Positions 16,589-24,898 are shown, counted from the stretch's first letter. The stretch is 25,144 bases of DNA from Kiritimatiellia bacterium (GCA_904502135.1 CAJGDE010000015.1:1-25144); one strand, 5' to 3'. Notes: generated from the letters alone by a model not told the origin. Translations and numbers: made by a program.

Positions 16589-17172
16589 AAATACACCATC
16601 TGTCTCTAATCGTAGCGGCGCTTTCGTTTTTCAATTCGGCTTTTTCTGAAACAAATTCAGTTGAAACGCTTTCGTCCACGAATGTCGTTGAGACTACCGG
16701 AGTAGGGGATCGCACCGAGAAAAAAGCCGTGAAAAAATCAAAGCGACCGGCGCGCATTACGAGCTCTTCGACTTACTTCGACCGTAAAGAGGGCGTCGGC
16801 ATTTTCGAAGGACGCATCCATGTCGACGATGAAGAATATCAGCTTCACGCGGACAAGGCTTTCGTTTTCATGCAGGGGACGAACGAACTTAAGCGTATTG
16901 TGGCGATCGGAAATGTTGCGATAACCAATGAGATGCGCCGCGCTTACGGCGCGAAGGCCAGCTACTATCGCGACAGCGGCATGGTGGTTCTCTATTCAGG
17001 CACAAATATTCTGGCCGAAGTCAGGGAAGTCAAAAAAGACGGCGATCAGATTGTAAAAGGCTCCAAAATCAAATTTTGGATCAATTCCGAGCAGGTTGAA
17101 GTCATAGATGCAGACATATCAGCTCCATCTGACGGAGGCGGCGGAATAAAGTCTCTTGGAGTCATAAAATAA
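16585..17172 (+). CDS. LptA/OstA-like periplasmic LPS-transport protein
   Basis: The product (195 residues) starts at GTG 16585, overlapping the kinase stop, with AAGGAAG upstream. Residues 1-21 form a signal peptide (LSLIVAALSFFNSAFS). A Ser/Thr/Lys-rich linker is followed, from about residue 57, by repeated beta strands typical of the OstA jellyroll: STYFDRKEGVGIFEGRIHV, YQLHADKAFVFM, IVAIGNVAITN, RAYGAKASYYRDSGMVVLY and IVKGSKIKFWI. LptA proteins form the periplasmic bridge that carries LPS to the outer membrane. No lptB or lptC is adjacent. The call rests on strand pattern and general motifs and is good but not certain. Confidence 0.75.
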   Translation: MKIHHLSLIVAALSFFNSAFSETNSVETLSSTNVVETTGVGDRTEKKAVKKSKRPARITSSSTYFDRKEGVGIFEGRIHVDDEEYQLHADKAFVFMQGTNELKRIVAIGNVAITNEMRRAYGAKASYYRDSGMVVLYSGTNILAEVREVKKDGDQIVKGSKIKFWINSEQVEVIDADISAPSDGGGGIKSLGVIK

Positions 17173-17211
17173 TTTAAGGTTATCAGTTATACAAACAGGT
17201 AAATAAGCAAA

Positions 17212-19545
17212 ATGAAAAAAACAATAATCTCGGCTGCATGTGCATTCGCTGCGCTTGCGGCTTTTGCTTCGCATGGTGGTGGTCCCTCATATCCTAATTT
17301 CGGCTTGCCGAGAGTTGAGGAGATGATGTTTCTTGTTCTTCAGATCGGCGTCATAATTTTTGCTGCCCGTCTTGGCGGCGCGATCGCCTCAATGCTTAAG
17401 ATGCCCTCGATTTTAGGAGAGCTCGCCGCCGGTATCGTGATTGGCCCCTGGGCGCTTGGCGGAATCGGCTTCGGGGACGGTGTTTTCGCCAACGGTTTAT
17501 TTAACGGAGCTGCCTTAAGGGCGATAAATGCCGCTAAAGATTCAGGCGCGGTCGAGATGTTTGGCACGATTGCCGGAAACGGGCACGTGTTCGATGCGAC
17601 AAGTCCTGCGCTTTACGGTATCGCTACCTTGGCATCAATCATTCTTCTGTTTCTCTCTGGTCTTGAGACAAACCTCAAGATGTTTCTCAGATATTCGTTT
17701 GTCGGCACTCTCGTGGGTGTCGGCGGCGTTGTCGCCTCGTTTCTTCTCGGAGATCTTTGCGCTGTTTATCTGCTGCCGCAGTATTTCGAAAGTTTCAAGA
17801 GTCTTTCGCAAATGCCGCTTGCGCAGGCGATAACATCTCCGTCAGCGTTGTACATGGGCATTATGTCAACGGCCACATCTGTGGGAATTACGGCTCGCAT
17901 TCTTTCGGAGCGCAAGAAACTCGACTCAGAAGAAGGCACGACCATTATGGCCGGCGCTGTCATTGACGACGTTTTAGGGTTGGTCGTTCTCGCTATCGGA
18001 AACGGAATTATTGCCGCCAACGTTGCTTCCGCCAAAGCCGGAGCCGCAAGCGCGGGAATGGATTGGGGACATATCGGTTTTGTCGCCGTCAAGTCGTTCG
18101 GTGTATGGCTAGGCGCTACCATAATCGGCATTCTTGCGGCCCGCAAAATTTCAAAGTTTCTTAAGCTGGCCTTTAAGTCGCCGACGGTTATCGCCACGAT
18201 GGCGTTTGGCTTATCTTTGATTTTGGCGGGCTTTTTCGAGTGCATGGGGCTTGCGATGATTATTGGAGCGTATGTGATGGGTCTTGCGCTTTCCCGCACC
18301 GACATCAAGCACATGGTTCAGGAGACGCTAACTCCAGTTTACACGTTCCTCGTTCCGATATTCTTCTGCGTTATGGGCATGATGGTTGATACGTCGGCTC
18401 TTTGCTCTAAGCCGGTTCTTGTTTTCGGCGCGATATACACGGTTCTTGCAATAGTGGCAAAGGTCGCAGGCTGCATGATTCCTTCGCTTTGCTGCGGGTT
18501 CAACGTCTTAGGTTCTCTTAGAATCGGCATGGGCATGGTGCCTCGCGGAGAGGTGGCTCTTATTATCGCTGGCCTTGGTCTTTCGGCCGGGTATCTGTCA
18601 CAGGAGATTTTCGGCATCGGCATTATGATGACGCTTATAACGACGGTTGTCGCGCCTCCTGCGCTCGTGGCACTTTTTAAACCAAAGGCCAAAGGTGTTA
18701 AACATCCCAAAGCTTCAACCGATGGCTCTCGCGCAGTTGAATTTGAGCTTGCCGATGAGAGTGTCGCTGAAATTATGATGAATAAGCTTCTTCATGAATT
18801 TCGCAATGAGGGCTTTTTTGTTACTTGTCTTTCACAGAGTGATTCTATTTGGGATGTTGCAATCGACGCCATTGAGATATCTGTTCGTCGCGATGCCAAT
18901 AAGATCCGATTTGAGTGCACTCCCGCGGAAGAGGCGATTGTGATGACAGCATGGATGGAGGTTGTAAGTCAGGTGAACGATCTTGCGCGCTCCATCGCCA
19001 AGCCCATTCGCCATGAAGATGTGGATAAACTTCTTAAGGATACCGCCGCCGTCAAGACTGGACGCAGCGGCGTCGGCAGATATCTGCAAGGGTTTGTTAT
19101 GCTGCCTAAATTCAAGGCGTCTTCTAAGGCGGAAGCAATTGAAAAGATGGTTGCTGAAGTTGCACGTGTCTGCCCCAATCACATTCATGATGTTAAGGAG
19201 GCTACTGAGGCGGTACTTAAGCGCGAGGCGTCCATGCCCACTGGCCTTGATCATGGCATTGCTGTCCCGCACGGGCGCACGTCGGCTGTCAGCGGAATCG
19301 CTGGAGCCGTCGCCATTCTTGATAACGAAGGAACGGCCAACGGATGCATTCCCGATTATGAAACGATCGACAACAGCCAATTGAACATAATCGTTCTCAC
19401 GTTGGCCAACAGTGAGGCTCAAACGCCTTATCTGCAGCTGATGAGCTTTATTTCACGCGCGCTTCGCGCGGAAAAAGGCTATCAGAGACTTGCTAAGTGC
19501 AAGAGTGTTGATGAGATGAAGAAATTCTTCCGCGGCGTTCGCTAA
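17212..19545 (+). CDS. CPA2-type cation/proton antiporter fused to a PTS EIIA domain
   Basis: This is a 777-residue membrane protein. The first segment looks like a cleavable signal (KKTIISAACAFAALAAFA). Residues about 40-485 form roughly a dozen membrane helices of the Na+/H+ exchanger (KefB/NapA-like CPA2) family: MPSILGELAAGIVIGPWALG, LFLSGLETNLKMF, TATSVGITARIL, AGAVIDDVLGLVVLAIG with an ion-binding-type Asp-Asp, and MVPRGEVALIIAGLGLS. A cytosolic linker (about 505-620) precedes a fructose/Ntr-type EIIA domain (about 625-777) with the phosphorylation motif DHGIAVPHGR and the presumed phosphoacceptor His687. The fusion suggests that ion exchange responds to PTS phosphorylation state. No TrkA-N/RCK domain is seen, and no other PTS gene lies in the window. 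Confidence 0.9.
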   Translation: MKKTIISAACAFAALAAFASHGGGPSYPNFGLPRVEEMMFLVLQIGVIIFAARLGGAIASMLKMPSILGELAAGIVIGPWALGGIGFGDGVFANGLFNGAALRAINAAKDSGAVEMFGTIAGNGHVFDATSPALYGIATLASIILLFLSGLETNLKMFLRYSFVGTLVGVGGVVASFLLGDLCAVYLLPQYFESFKSLSQMPLAQAITSPSALYMGIMSTATSVGITARILSERKKLDSEEGTTIMAGAVIDDVLGLVVLAIGNGIIAANVASAKAGAASAGMDWGHIGFVAVKSFGVWLGATIIGILAARKISKFLKLAFKSPTVIATMAFGLSLILAGFFECMGLAMIIGAYVMGLALSRTDIKHMVQETLTPVYTFLVPIFFCVMGMMVDTSALCSKPVLVFGAIYTVLAIVAKVAGCMIPSLCCGFNVLGSLRIGMGMVPRGEVALIIAGLGLSAGYLSQEIFGIGIMMTLITTVVAPPALVALFKPKAKGVKHPKASTDGSRAVEFELADESVAEIMMNKLLHEFRNEGFFVTCLSQSDSIWDVAIDAIEISVRRDANKIRFECTPAEEAIVMTAWMEVVSQVNDLARSIAKPIRHEDVDKLLKDTAAVKTGRSGVGRYLQGFVMLPKFKASSKAEAIEKMVAEVARVCPNHIHDVKEATEAVLKREASMPTGLDHGIAVPHGRTSAVSGIAGAVAILDNEGTANGCIPDYETIDNSQLNIIVLTLANSEAQTPYLQLMSFISRALRAEKGYQRLAKCKSVDEMKKFFRGVR

Positions 19546-19563
19546 ACTAACTGACACAGAAAA

Positions 19564-19572
19564 TGGTATAAT
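19564..19572 (+). promoter_or_regulatory. Extended -10 promoter of adk
   Basis: TGGTATAAT contains a perfect TATAAT at 19567-19572, and only nine bases separate it from the adk ATG. Transcription should start at about 19578-19580, leaving a leader of a few bases at most. No -35 at the usual distance and no Shine-Dalgarno are visible. Confidence 0.6.
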
Positions 19573-19581
19573 ATACGAATT

Positions 19582-20214
19582 ATGAATATTGTAATTTTAC
19601 TTGGTGCCCCGGGATCGGGGAAGGGTACGATCGCGAGCAATCTCGCGGCAGAGAACACAAATCTTAAGCATGTCTCTTCCGGAGATCTGCTTCGCGGAGC
19701 TGTAGCTAAGGGTACGGCCGCCGGCGTAGAGGCTAAGGCCTATATGGAGAAGGGTTCATTAGTGCCGGACGCGCTTATCGCAGAAATGATTAAGGATGTC
19801 ATCGCCGAAACGGAAGGTGATGTTACCATGCTTCTTGACGGTTTTCCGCGCAATGTGGCTCAGGCTGAAATTCTGGAGAAGACCCAGGCTCCCATCAAGT
19901 CGGTGGTTCTTGTCGATGTTCCTGATGAAATCATCGCCGAGCGTATTTCAGGCCGCCGCAGCTGCCCAGAGTGCAAAGCGGGCTATCATGTCAAGGCGCT
20001 TCCTCCGAAGGTCGAGGGCGTATGCGACAAGTGTGGAGCTGCGCTCGTAATCCGCAAGGATGATAATCCTGATACAGTCAAGGACCGCCTCGTAGTTTAT
20101 CATAACGAAACAGAGCCTCTTATCGCGTTTTATGAAGCGAAGGGTCTTCTTAAGCGAATTGACGGCAATCAGGAGCCTCAGAAGAACGCTGAAGCTTTCA
20201 AAGCTGCAATGTGA
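19582..20214 (+). CDS. adk: Adenylate kinase
   Basis: Adk interconverts ATP plus AMP and two ADP in the cytoplasm. The 210-residue product has the P-loop GAPGSGKGT at the N-terminus, the AMP-binding 'HVSSGDLLRGAV' and 'LLDGFPRNVAQAE', and the arginine motif ERISGRRSCPECKAGYHV. The LID carries four Cys (CPEC and CDKC) that form a zinc site, as in Gram-positive and many PVC-type enzymes rather than the enterobacterial type. DNPDTVKDRLVVYH closes the LID. It begins at ATG 19582 directly behind its own promoter. Nine bases separate it from map, the usual adk-map neighbour in bacterial genomes, though secY and ribosomal-protein genes are not present here. Confidence 0.98.
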   Translation: MNIVILLGAPGSGKGTIASNLAAENTNLKHVSSGDLLRGAVAKGTAAGVEAKAYMEKGSLVPDALIAEMIKDVIAETEGDVTMLLDGFPRNVAQAEILEKTQAPIKSVVLVDVPDEIIAERISGRRSCPECKAGYHVKALPPKVEGVCDKCGAALVIRKDDNPDTVKDRLVVYHNETEPLIAFYEAKGLLKRIDGNQEPQKNAEAFKAAM

Positions 20215-20223
20215 TGAATTGAC

Positions 20224-20994
20224 GTGAAAGTCGACATTAAAACAAAAGCTGAAATCGACCGGATGCGTGAAGCGTGCCGGATGACCGCCGAGATACGGGA
20301 TATTTGCGCCTCGGCGGTTGCTCCCGGTGTCACCACAGGCGAGATAGACGATCTTGTGGTTCAGTATTGCTCAAAGCACGGCGTCAAAGCGAGTTTTTAC
20401 GGCTACCAGGGGTTCCCCGGGCATTTGTGCGTCTCCATCAACGATGAAGTCATTCACGGCATACCTAAACGTGAGCGCATAATAATGCCCGGTGATCTCG
20501 TTAAGACGGATGTCGGTATTTTCAAAAACGGTTTTAATGGCGATACGTCAAGGACGGTGGCCATCGGAGTGAGCGATCCAGAGGTGCTGCGCTTGGTTGA
20601 AACGACAAAGGCCTGTCTTGCCGCCGGAATCGCCGCTTGCGGGCCGGGCGTTCATCTGGGCGATGTCGGCTACGCGATAGAGAAGGTGGCGCTGGAGGCA
20701 GGTTTTGGCGTCGTTCGCGATTGGATAGGTCATGGAGTCGGCAGAACCGTACACGAAGATCCTCAGGTTCCGAACTACGGAAAGCCCGGGACGAAGCTTG
20801 TTTTAAAGCCTGGAATGACGCTTGCTATAGAGCCGATGATCACGATGACGAAAATGGGCGAAAAGACCGATGTCCTCGCTGACGGCTGGACTGTCGTTAC
20901 GCGCGACAGATCGTTAAGCGCGCATTTTGAGCATACCGTGGCGATAACTGATGACGGATGCGAAGTATTGACTTTGCCAGCGGATTATCCCTGA
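20224..20994 (+). CDS. map: Methionine aminopeptidase, type I
   Basis: Map removes the initiator methionine from new proteins using a two-metal centre. The 256-residue product starts at GTG 20224 (KVDIKTKAEIDRMREACRM follows the start, aligning with the family's N-terminus); no ATG is available in this frame after the preceding TGA, and the Shine-Dalgarno is poor. All metal ligands are visible: Asp in TDVGIF and FNGDTSRT, His in GHGVGRTVHEDP, Glu in AIEPM, and Glu in HFEHTVAIT. The substrate-site His in GHLCVSINDEVIHGIP is also present. There is no N-terminal zinc-finger extension. It is cotranscribed with adk. Confidence 0.97.
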   Translation: MKVDIKTKAEIDRMREACRMTAEIRDICASAVAPGVTTGEIDDLVVQYCSKHGVKASFYGYQGFPGHLCVSINDEVIHGIPKRERIIMPGDLVKTDVGIFKNGFNGDTSRTVAIGVSDPEVLRLVETTKACLAAGIAACGPGVHLGDVGYAIEKVALEAGFGVVRDWIGHGVGRTVHEDPQVPNYGKPGTKLVLKPGMTLAIEPMITMTKMGEKTDVLADGWTVVTRDRSLSAHFEHTVAITDDGCEVLTLPADYP

Positions 20995-21089
20995 AACCTT
21001 CAAGCCCGAAGGCGCTGAGGTCGAATGGCGACTGATTGCTTGGGGTGGATTATTCGCTGGTTTTTTTTTAAAATAAAGGCCTGAATGAT
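20995..21089 (+). other. Gap between map and the ferredoxin gene
   Basis: This short gap holds a small hairpin, CCTTC (20997-21001) and GAAGG (21008-21012), and a run of nine T at 21061-21069 with only a weak five-base stem before it (CGAAT/ATTCG). It may slow or end map transcription, but it is not a convincing intrinsic terminator. AAAGG at 21075-21079 may serve as the ribosome site of the ferredoxin gene. Confidence 0.3.
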
Positions 21090-21299
21090 ATGGTAGTTAT
21101 AAACAAAGAGAATTGTAAGGGGTGCGCTCGTTGTGCAGACGCTTGCCCGAAGAAGTGCCTTGAGATTGGCGAAGAGCTGAATGCCATGGGCATTAAGGCC
21201 GTCAGGTATAAGGGTGAGGGCTGTATCTCATGCGGAATCTGCTTTTACAATTGCCCTGAGCCGTACGCCATCAAGGTCGAAAAAGAGGCGAGGAAATAA
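21090..21299 (+). CDS. 2[4Fe-4S] ferredoxin, oxidoreductase delta-type subunit
   Basis: This is a 69-residue electron carrier with two complete cluster motifs: CKGCARCADACP near the N-terminus and CISCGICFYNCP in the second half (each CX2CX2CX3CP). The start VVINKENCKGC is typical of the small ferredoxin subunit (VorD/KorD/PorD) of 2-oxoacid:ferredoxin oxidoreductases. It sits one base before the gene for the alpha subunit, so the pair is almost certainly one transcription and functional unit. It marks an anaerobic, ferredoxin-based metabolism. Confidence 0.93.
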   Translation: MVVINKENCKGCARCADACPKKCLEIGEELNAMGIKAVRYKGEGCISCGICFYNCPEPYAIKVEKEARK

Positions 21300-21300
21300 G

Positions 21301-22365
21301 ATGACTAAATTCGTTAAAAGCAATGAAGCCGTCGTGATGGGCGCACTCTACGCGGGGTGTGAAATTTATTTTGGCTATCCGATCACTCCTGCCAGCGAAA
21401 TCGCCCACGGCGCGGCGAAATGGTTTCCGATGCTCGGTAGAACCTTTGTTCAGGCGGAATGCGAGACGGCCTCGGTCAACATGATGTTTGGCGCCGCCGG
21501 CGCAGGTAAGCTTTCGATGACAGCTACATCGGGCCCCGGCTTCTCTCTTATGCAAGAGGGCATTTCATATCTTGCGGGCGCGGAGCTTCCGGGCGTTATC
21601 GTAAACGTGAATCGCGCCGGTCCCGGGCTTGGCAACGTCTATCCTGAACAGAGCGATTACATACCTGCCGTTAAAGGCGGAGGCCACGGCAGCTACCAGA
21701 CATTTACGCTTGCGCCCGCGAGTGCACAGGAGATTTTTGATCTTACCATCAAGGCGTTTGAAATGTCTGCGAAATGGCGCACTCCCGCGATTTTGTTTGC
21801 AGACGGCTTGCAGGGGCAGATGATGGAATCGGTTGAACTGCCTGAGAAAGAGTTGCCCGCGCCTGATTTTTCATCTTGGGCGGCAGAGGGCAGCGAGAAA
21901 ACGCGCGCGAACCTCGTAAAGTCAATTTACCTTGATTCGGCTCAGCAGGAGCAGTTCAACCGTCATCTGCAGGAAAAATATGCGAAAATGCGCGAAGATG
22001 CGATGAGCGATGAGTATCTTTCTGAAGATGCGGACATTCTTTTTGTCGCCTACGGTATTTCCAGCCGTATCGCACGCACTACTGTCGAGGAACTTCGAAA
22101 AGAAGGCGTTAAAGCGGGGCTCTTCCGTCCGATTACATTAAATCCGTTTCCGACGCAAGCTCTGGCAAAGGCGGCCAAAGGAAAGAAAATTTTTACAATT
22201 GAACTTGATGCAGGGCAGTTTGCCGACGATGTCAGGCTTAATTTGGCCAAGGCAGCGCTCGGTGAAGAGGCCTCGTCGGTTACGATGATCAATCGAATGG
22301 GCGGCGAAGTTGTAAGCGTAGCTGACGCTGTGCGTACTGTAAAATCGGCGATTTCCGCGAATTAA
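21301..22365 (+). CDS. 2-oxoacid:ferredoxin oxidoreductase, alpha subunit (VorB/KorA-like)
   Basis: The enzyme complex oxidatively decarboxylates a 2-oxoacid to acyl-CoA while reducing ferredoxin. The 354-residue product from ATG 21301 shows the pyrimidine-binding domain I (VVMGALYAGCEIYFGYPITPASEI, QAECETASVNMMFGAAGAG, TSGPGFSLMQEGISYLAGAELPGVIVN and GPGLGNVYPEQSDY) and the domain II end (ILFVAYGISSRIARTTVEELRKEGVKAGLFRPITLNPFP). An in-frame extension back to 21181 overlaps the ferredoxin and is not the start. Whether the substrate is 2-oxoglutarate, branched-chain 2-oxoacids or another cannot be told. The TPP-binding beta subunit and the gamma subunit, which normally follow, are absent; miaA comes next. 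Confidence 0.93.
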   Translation: MTKFVKSNEAVVMGALYAGCEIYFGYPITPASEIAHGAAKWFPMLGRTFVQAECETASVNMMFGAAGAGKLSMTATSGPGFSLMQEGISYLAGAELPGVIVNVNRAGPGLGNVYPEQSDYIPAVKGGGHGSYQTFTLAPASAQEIFDLTIKAFEMSAKWRTPAILFADGLQGQMMESVELPEKELPAPDFSSWAAEGSEKTRANLVKSIYLDSAQQEQFNRHLQEKYAKMREDAMSDEYLSEDADILFVAYGISSRIARTTVEELRKEGVKAGLFRPITLNPFPTQALAKAAKGKKIFTIELDAGQFADDVRLNLAKAALGEEASSVTMINRMGGEVVSVADAVRTVKSAISAN

Positions 22366-22369
22366 AGCC

Positions 22370-23050
22370 TTGGAGCGTGATGCATATATGCTTGCCGGGC
22401 CTACGGCCAGCGGCAAAAGCGCGATAGCCTCCATTCTTGCGCGCGAGATGGGGGCTAAGATTCTCTCAGCCGATTCCATGCTCGTCTATAAAGGTATGGA
22501 TATCGGAACTGCCAAGCCGCCGAGATCTGAAATCGAAGAGTTCGATATGGGGGGTGTTGATATTGTCACTCCAGCAGAAGAGTTCTCTTCGGGCGCTTGG
22601 CTTCGTGCGGCCTCTGAGTGGGTAAAGAGAATTCCTTTGAAAACTCCGATTATAATAGTGGGAGGCACAGGCCTTTATTTTTCGGCGCTTCTTCGCGGAC
22701 TTGATCGAAAGTGGGTAAAACCGCCGCCTGAATATCCTGTAATTAAAATTGAGCGCTCGGTAGTAAGAAAGCGTATAGAAGATCGTCTTGATGATATGTT
22801 CATGGCGGGGCTTGAAGAAGAAAAGCGCCGGTTGAAAGAGCTTTATCCCGTCTGGTCGCGCACAGCTTCGCTCGCGATCGGCTATCGTGAGGGCGATGAC
22901 AAGGCTAAGATATTTACGCGGACATGTCAGCTCGCCAAGCGGCAAGACACATGGTTTCGTCATCAGGCCAGCGCGCTTTACGTGGAGCCTACGGTCGATT
23001 CCGTACGCGAATGTTGGTTGGCGCGCGGGCCTTGGCGAATAACGATTTAA
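22370..23050 (+). CDS. miaA: Compact tRNA dimethylallyltransferase MiaA
   Basis: MiaA adds a dimethylallyl group to A37 of tRNAs reading UNN codons. Visible motifs are the P-loop LAGPTASGKS, the catalytic and substrate region SADSMLVYKGMDIGTAKP, EEFSSGAW, the strand IIIVGGTGLYFSALLRGLD, RIEDRLDDMFMAGLEEE, SLAIGYRE, and the C-terminal LAKRQDTWFRHQ. At 226 residues it is far shorter than the usual 300 or so. After GLDRK the protein jumps directly to VIKIERSVVRKRIEDR, so the central helical segment of roughly 65-70 residues, with its usual HPND-RALEV motif, is missing in frame. The start is either TTG 22370 or ATG 22388; GGAG at 22372-22375 lies 12 bases before the ATG. The function of this shortened form is uncertain. 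Confidence 0.85.
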   Translation: MERDAYMLAGPTASGKSAIASILAREMGAKILSADSMLVYKGMDIGTAKPPRSEIEEFDMGGVDIVTPAEEFSSGAWLRAASEWVKRIPLKTPIIIVGGTGLYFSALLRGLDRKWVKPPPEYPVIKIERSVVRKRIEDRLDDMFMAGLEEEKRRLKELYPVWSRTASLAIGYREGDDKAKIFTRTCQLAKRQDTWFRHQASALYVEPTVDSVRECWLARGPWRITI

Positions 23051-23067
23051 ATTCCTTTTCGCTTCTT

Positions 23068-24879
23068 TTATTTCTCTTTGACCGTTCCTTTAAGGACTGC
23101 GATAAATGCAGACTGCGGCACATTCACATGGCCGAACTCTTTCATTCTGGCCTTGCCGCGCTTCTGCTTCTCGAGAACTTTCATCTTTCTCGTCACGTCG
23201 CCGCCGTAAAGTTTAGCCAAAACGTCCTTGCGGAACGGGCGAATGTCTTCGCGGGCTATGATCTCTTTTCCTATTGCCGCCTGAACGGGGATTTTGAATT
23301 GGTGCGGTGGAATGGTTTCGGCCAATGCCTTGCACATCTGTATACCGCGATTGCGCGCTTTGTCTCGGTGGACCATTGTCGCGAATGCGTCAACCGTTTC
23401 AGAGTTAAGAAGAATATCCATCTTCACGATATCAGAAATCTGATAGCCGGCCGGCTCATAGTCCATAGAAGCGTAGCCGTGCGAGACGGATTTTAATGTG
23501 TCGTGGAAGTCGATGAGAATTTCATTCAGCGGAAGCATGCAGTGAAGCATGACGCGCTTAGCGTCCATCGTTTCAGTTCCTTCGATCAGGCCGCGACGAT
23601 CCATGACTATTCGCATAATATCGCCGATGGATTCCGAGGGAGTGATGATGCGCGCTTTGAGAATCGGCTCTGAAATCGTCTCTAATGCGGACGGATCAGG
23701 CATCTGAAGGGGGTTATCAAGATCTTTTTCCGTCCCGTCACGCATCTTAAGTTTGTATACGACGCCAGGCGAGGTTGATATGATATCGAGATTAAACTCG
23801 CGTCTCAGGCGCTCCTGGACGATCTCCATGTGCAGAAGCCCGAGGAAGCCGCAGCGAAAACCGAAGCCGAGCGCAAGCGAACTTTCGTGGTGGAAAGTGA
23901 AGGCCGAGTCGTTCAGGTGGAGTTTTTCAAGGCCTTGGGCGACTTTTGGGAACTCATCGGTAGACATCGGATAGATGCCGCAGAAAACCGTCGGGTGGAT
24001 GTCATGAAACCCAGGCAGCGGCTCGCTCGCTCCGAGTTTCGTTGTGGTGACGGTATCTCCGATTTTAATTTCGCTCGGGTCTTTTACCGTTCCGACAATA
24101 TAGCCTACTTGACCTGCTTCAAGCCGATCTACCGGTTTTTTGTTAGGGGAGAAAATTCCGACCTCGTGTACGGTTGTAGTTACGTGCGAGCCCATGAATG
24201 AGACGCTTTGGCCGGCTTTGAGAGAGCCGTCCATAACGCGCACGTAAGTGATGACACCGCGAAATTCATCAAAAACGGAGTCGAAAACAAGAGCTCTTAA
24301 CGGAGCGTCGATTCCTGCGGTCTGCGGCGGGGGAATGCGCTTTACTATTGCCTCGAGAACATCGGCGCACCCCATGCCTGTTTTTGCGGAAACGAGAAGC
24401 GGCTCATCCATGGGAATTGCGAGAATATCCTCTATTTCGCGGGAGACTTCGGCGACGTCGGCTCCCGGCAGATCAACTTTGTTCAACACCGGCACGATTT
24501 CAAGTTTAGCATCTTGCGCGAAGAACGTGTTGGCGACGGTTTGGGCTTCGACGCCCTGAGCAGCATCGACTACCAAAAGGGCTCCTTCGCAAGCTCCCAT
24601 CGACCTAGACACTTCATACGCAAAGTCTACGTGGCCGGGAGTGTCCAACAGGTTGAACAGGTAGCGCTTGCCGTCTTTGGCGAGATACGTCATTGAGACC
24701 GGGTGGGATTTGATTGTAATGCCGCGCTCACGCTCCAAATCCATTGCATCGAGAGTCTGTTCTTTAAGTTCTCGCTGGCTTATGGCGTTGGTCAGTTCCA
24801 ATATACGGTCGGAAAGAGTCGTCTTACCGTGGTCAACATGTGCAATGATGCAGAAATTTCGTATGTTATCAAGTGTCAT
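23068..24879 (-). CDS. lepA: Elongation factor 4 (LepA), ribosomal back-translocase GTPase
   Basis: LepA binds stalled or mis-translocated ribosomes and moves tRNAs backwards. The 603-residue product has the G domain (AHVDHGKTTLSDRI, a switch region REL..RERGITIKSH, LLDTPGHVDF, VLNKVDLPGAD and SAKTG), EF-G-like domains II, III and V (GFRCGFLGLLHMEIVQERL, YASMDYEPAGY), and the LepA-specific C-terminal domain ending KQKRGKARMKEFGHVNVPQSAFIAVLKG. I chose ATG 24879 because family members begin here (TLDNIRNFCIIAHVDHGK). A 48-residue upstream extension to 25023 reads through the promoter and is not family-like. It converges on miaA with 17 bases between the stops. Confidence 0.98.
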   Translation of the reverse strand: MTLDNIRNFCIIAHVDHGKTTLSDRILELTNAISQRELKEQTLDAMDLERERGITIKSHPVSMTYLAKDGKRYLFNLLDTPGHVDFAYEVSRSMGACEGALLVVDAAQGVEAQTVANTFFAQDAKLEIVPVLNKVDLPGADVAEVSREIEDILAIPMDEPLLVSAKTGMGCADVLEAIVKRIPPPQTAGIDAPLRALVFDSVFDEFRGVITYVRVMDGSLKAGQSVSFMGSHVTTTVHEVGIFSPNKKPVDRLEAGQVGYIVGTVKDPSEIKIGDTVTTTKLGASEPLPGFHDIHPTVFCGIYPMSTDEFPKVAQGLEKLHLNDSAFTFHHESSLALGFGFRCGFLGLLHMEIVQERLRREFNLDIISTSPGVVYKLKMRDGTEKDLDNPLQMPDPSALETISEPILKARIITPSESIGDIMRIVMDRRGLIEGTETMDAKRVMLHCMLPLNEILIDFHDTLKSVSHGYASMDYEPAGYQISDIVKMDILLNSETVDAFATMVHRDKARNRGIQMCKALAETIPPHQFKIPVQAAIGKEIIAREDIRPFRKDVLAKLYGGDVTRKMKVLEKQKRGKARMKEFGHVNVPQSAFIAVLKGTVKEK

Positions 24880-24889
24880 ATTGCCGTGT

Positions 24890-24898
24890 ATTATACCA
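24890..24898 (-). promoter_or_regulatory. Extended -10 promoter of lepA
   Basis: On the - strand this reads TGGTATAAT, with TATAAT at 24895-24890 and ten bases to ATG 24879. Transcription should begin near 24883, giving a leader of about four bases. There is no -35 (the position reads CCCCTT) and no Shine-Dalgarno. Confidence 0.6.

Noticed and set aside
21020..21070. Strong intrinsic terminator after map
   Set aside because: There is a run of nine T, but only a five-base stem with a long loop precedes it, so I list it only as a weak feature of the gap.
21181..21300. Upstream start for the oxidoreductase alpha subunit
   Set aside because: The extension overlaps most of the ferredoxin gene in another frame. 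Alpha subunits begin close to the KSNEAVVMGAL stretch, encoded just after ATG 21301.
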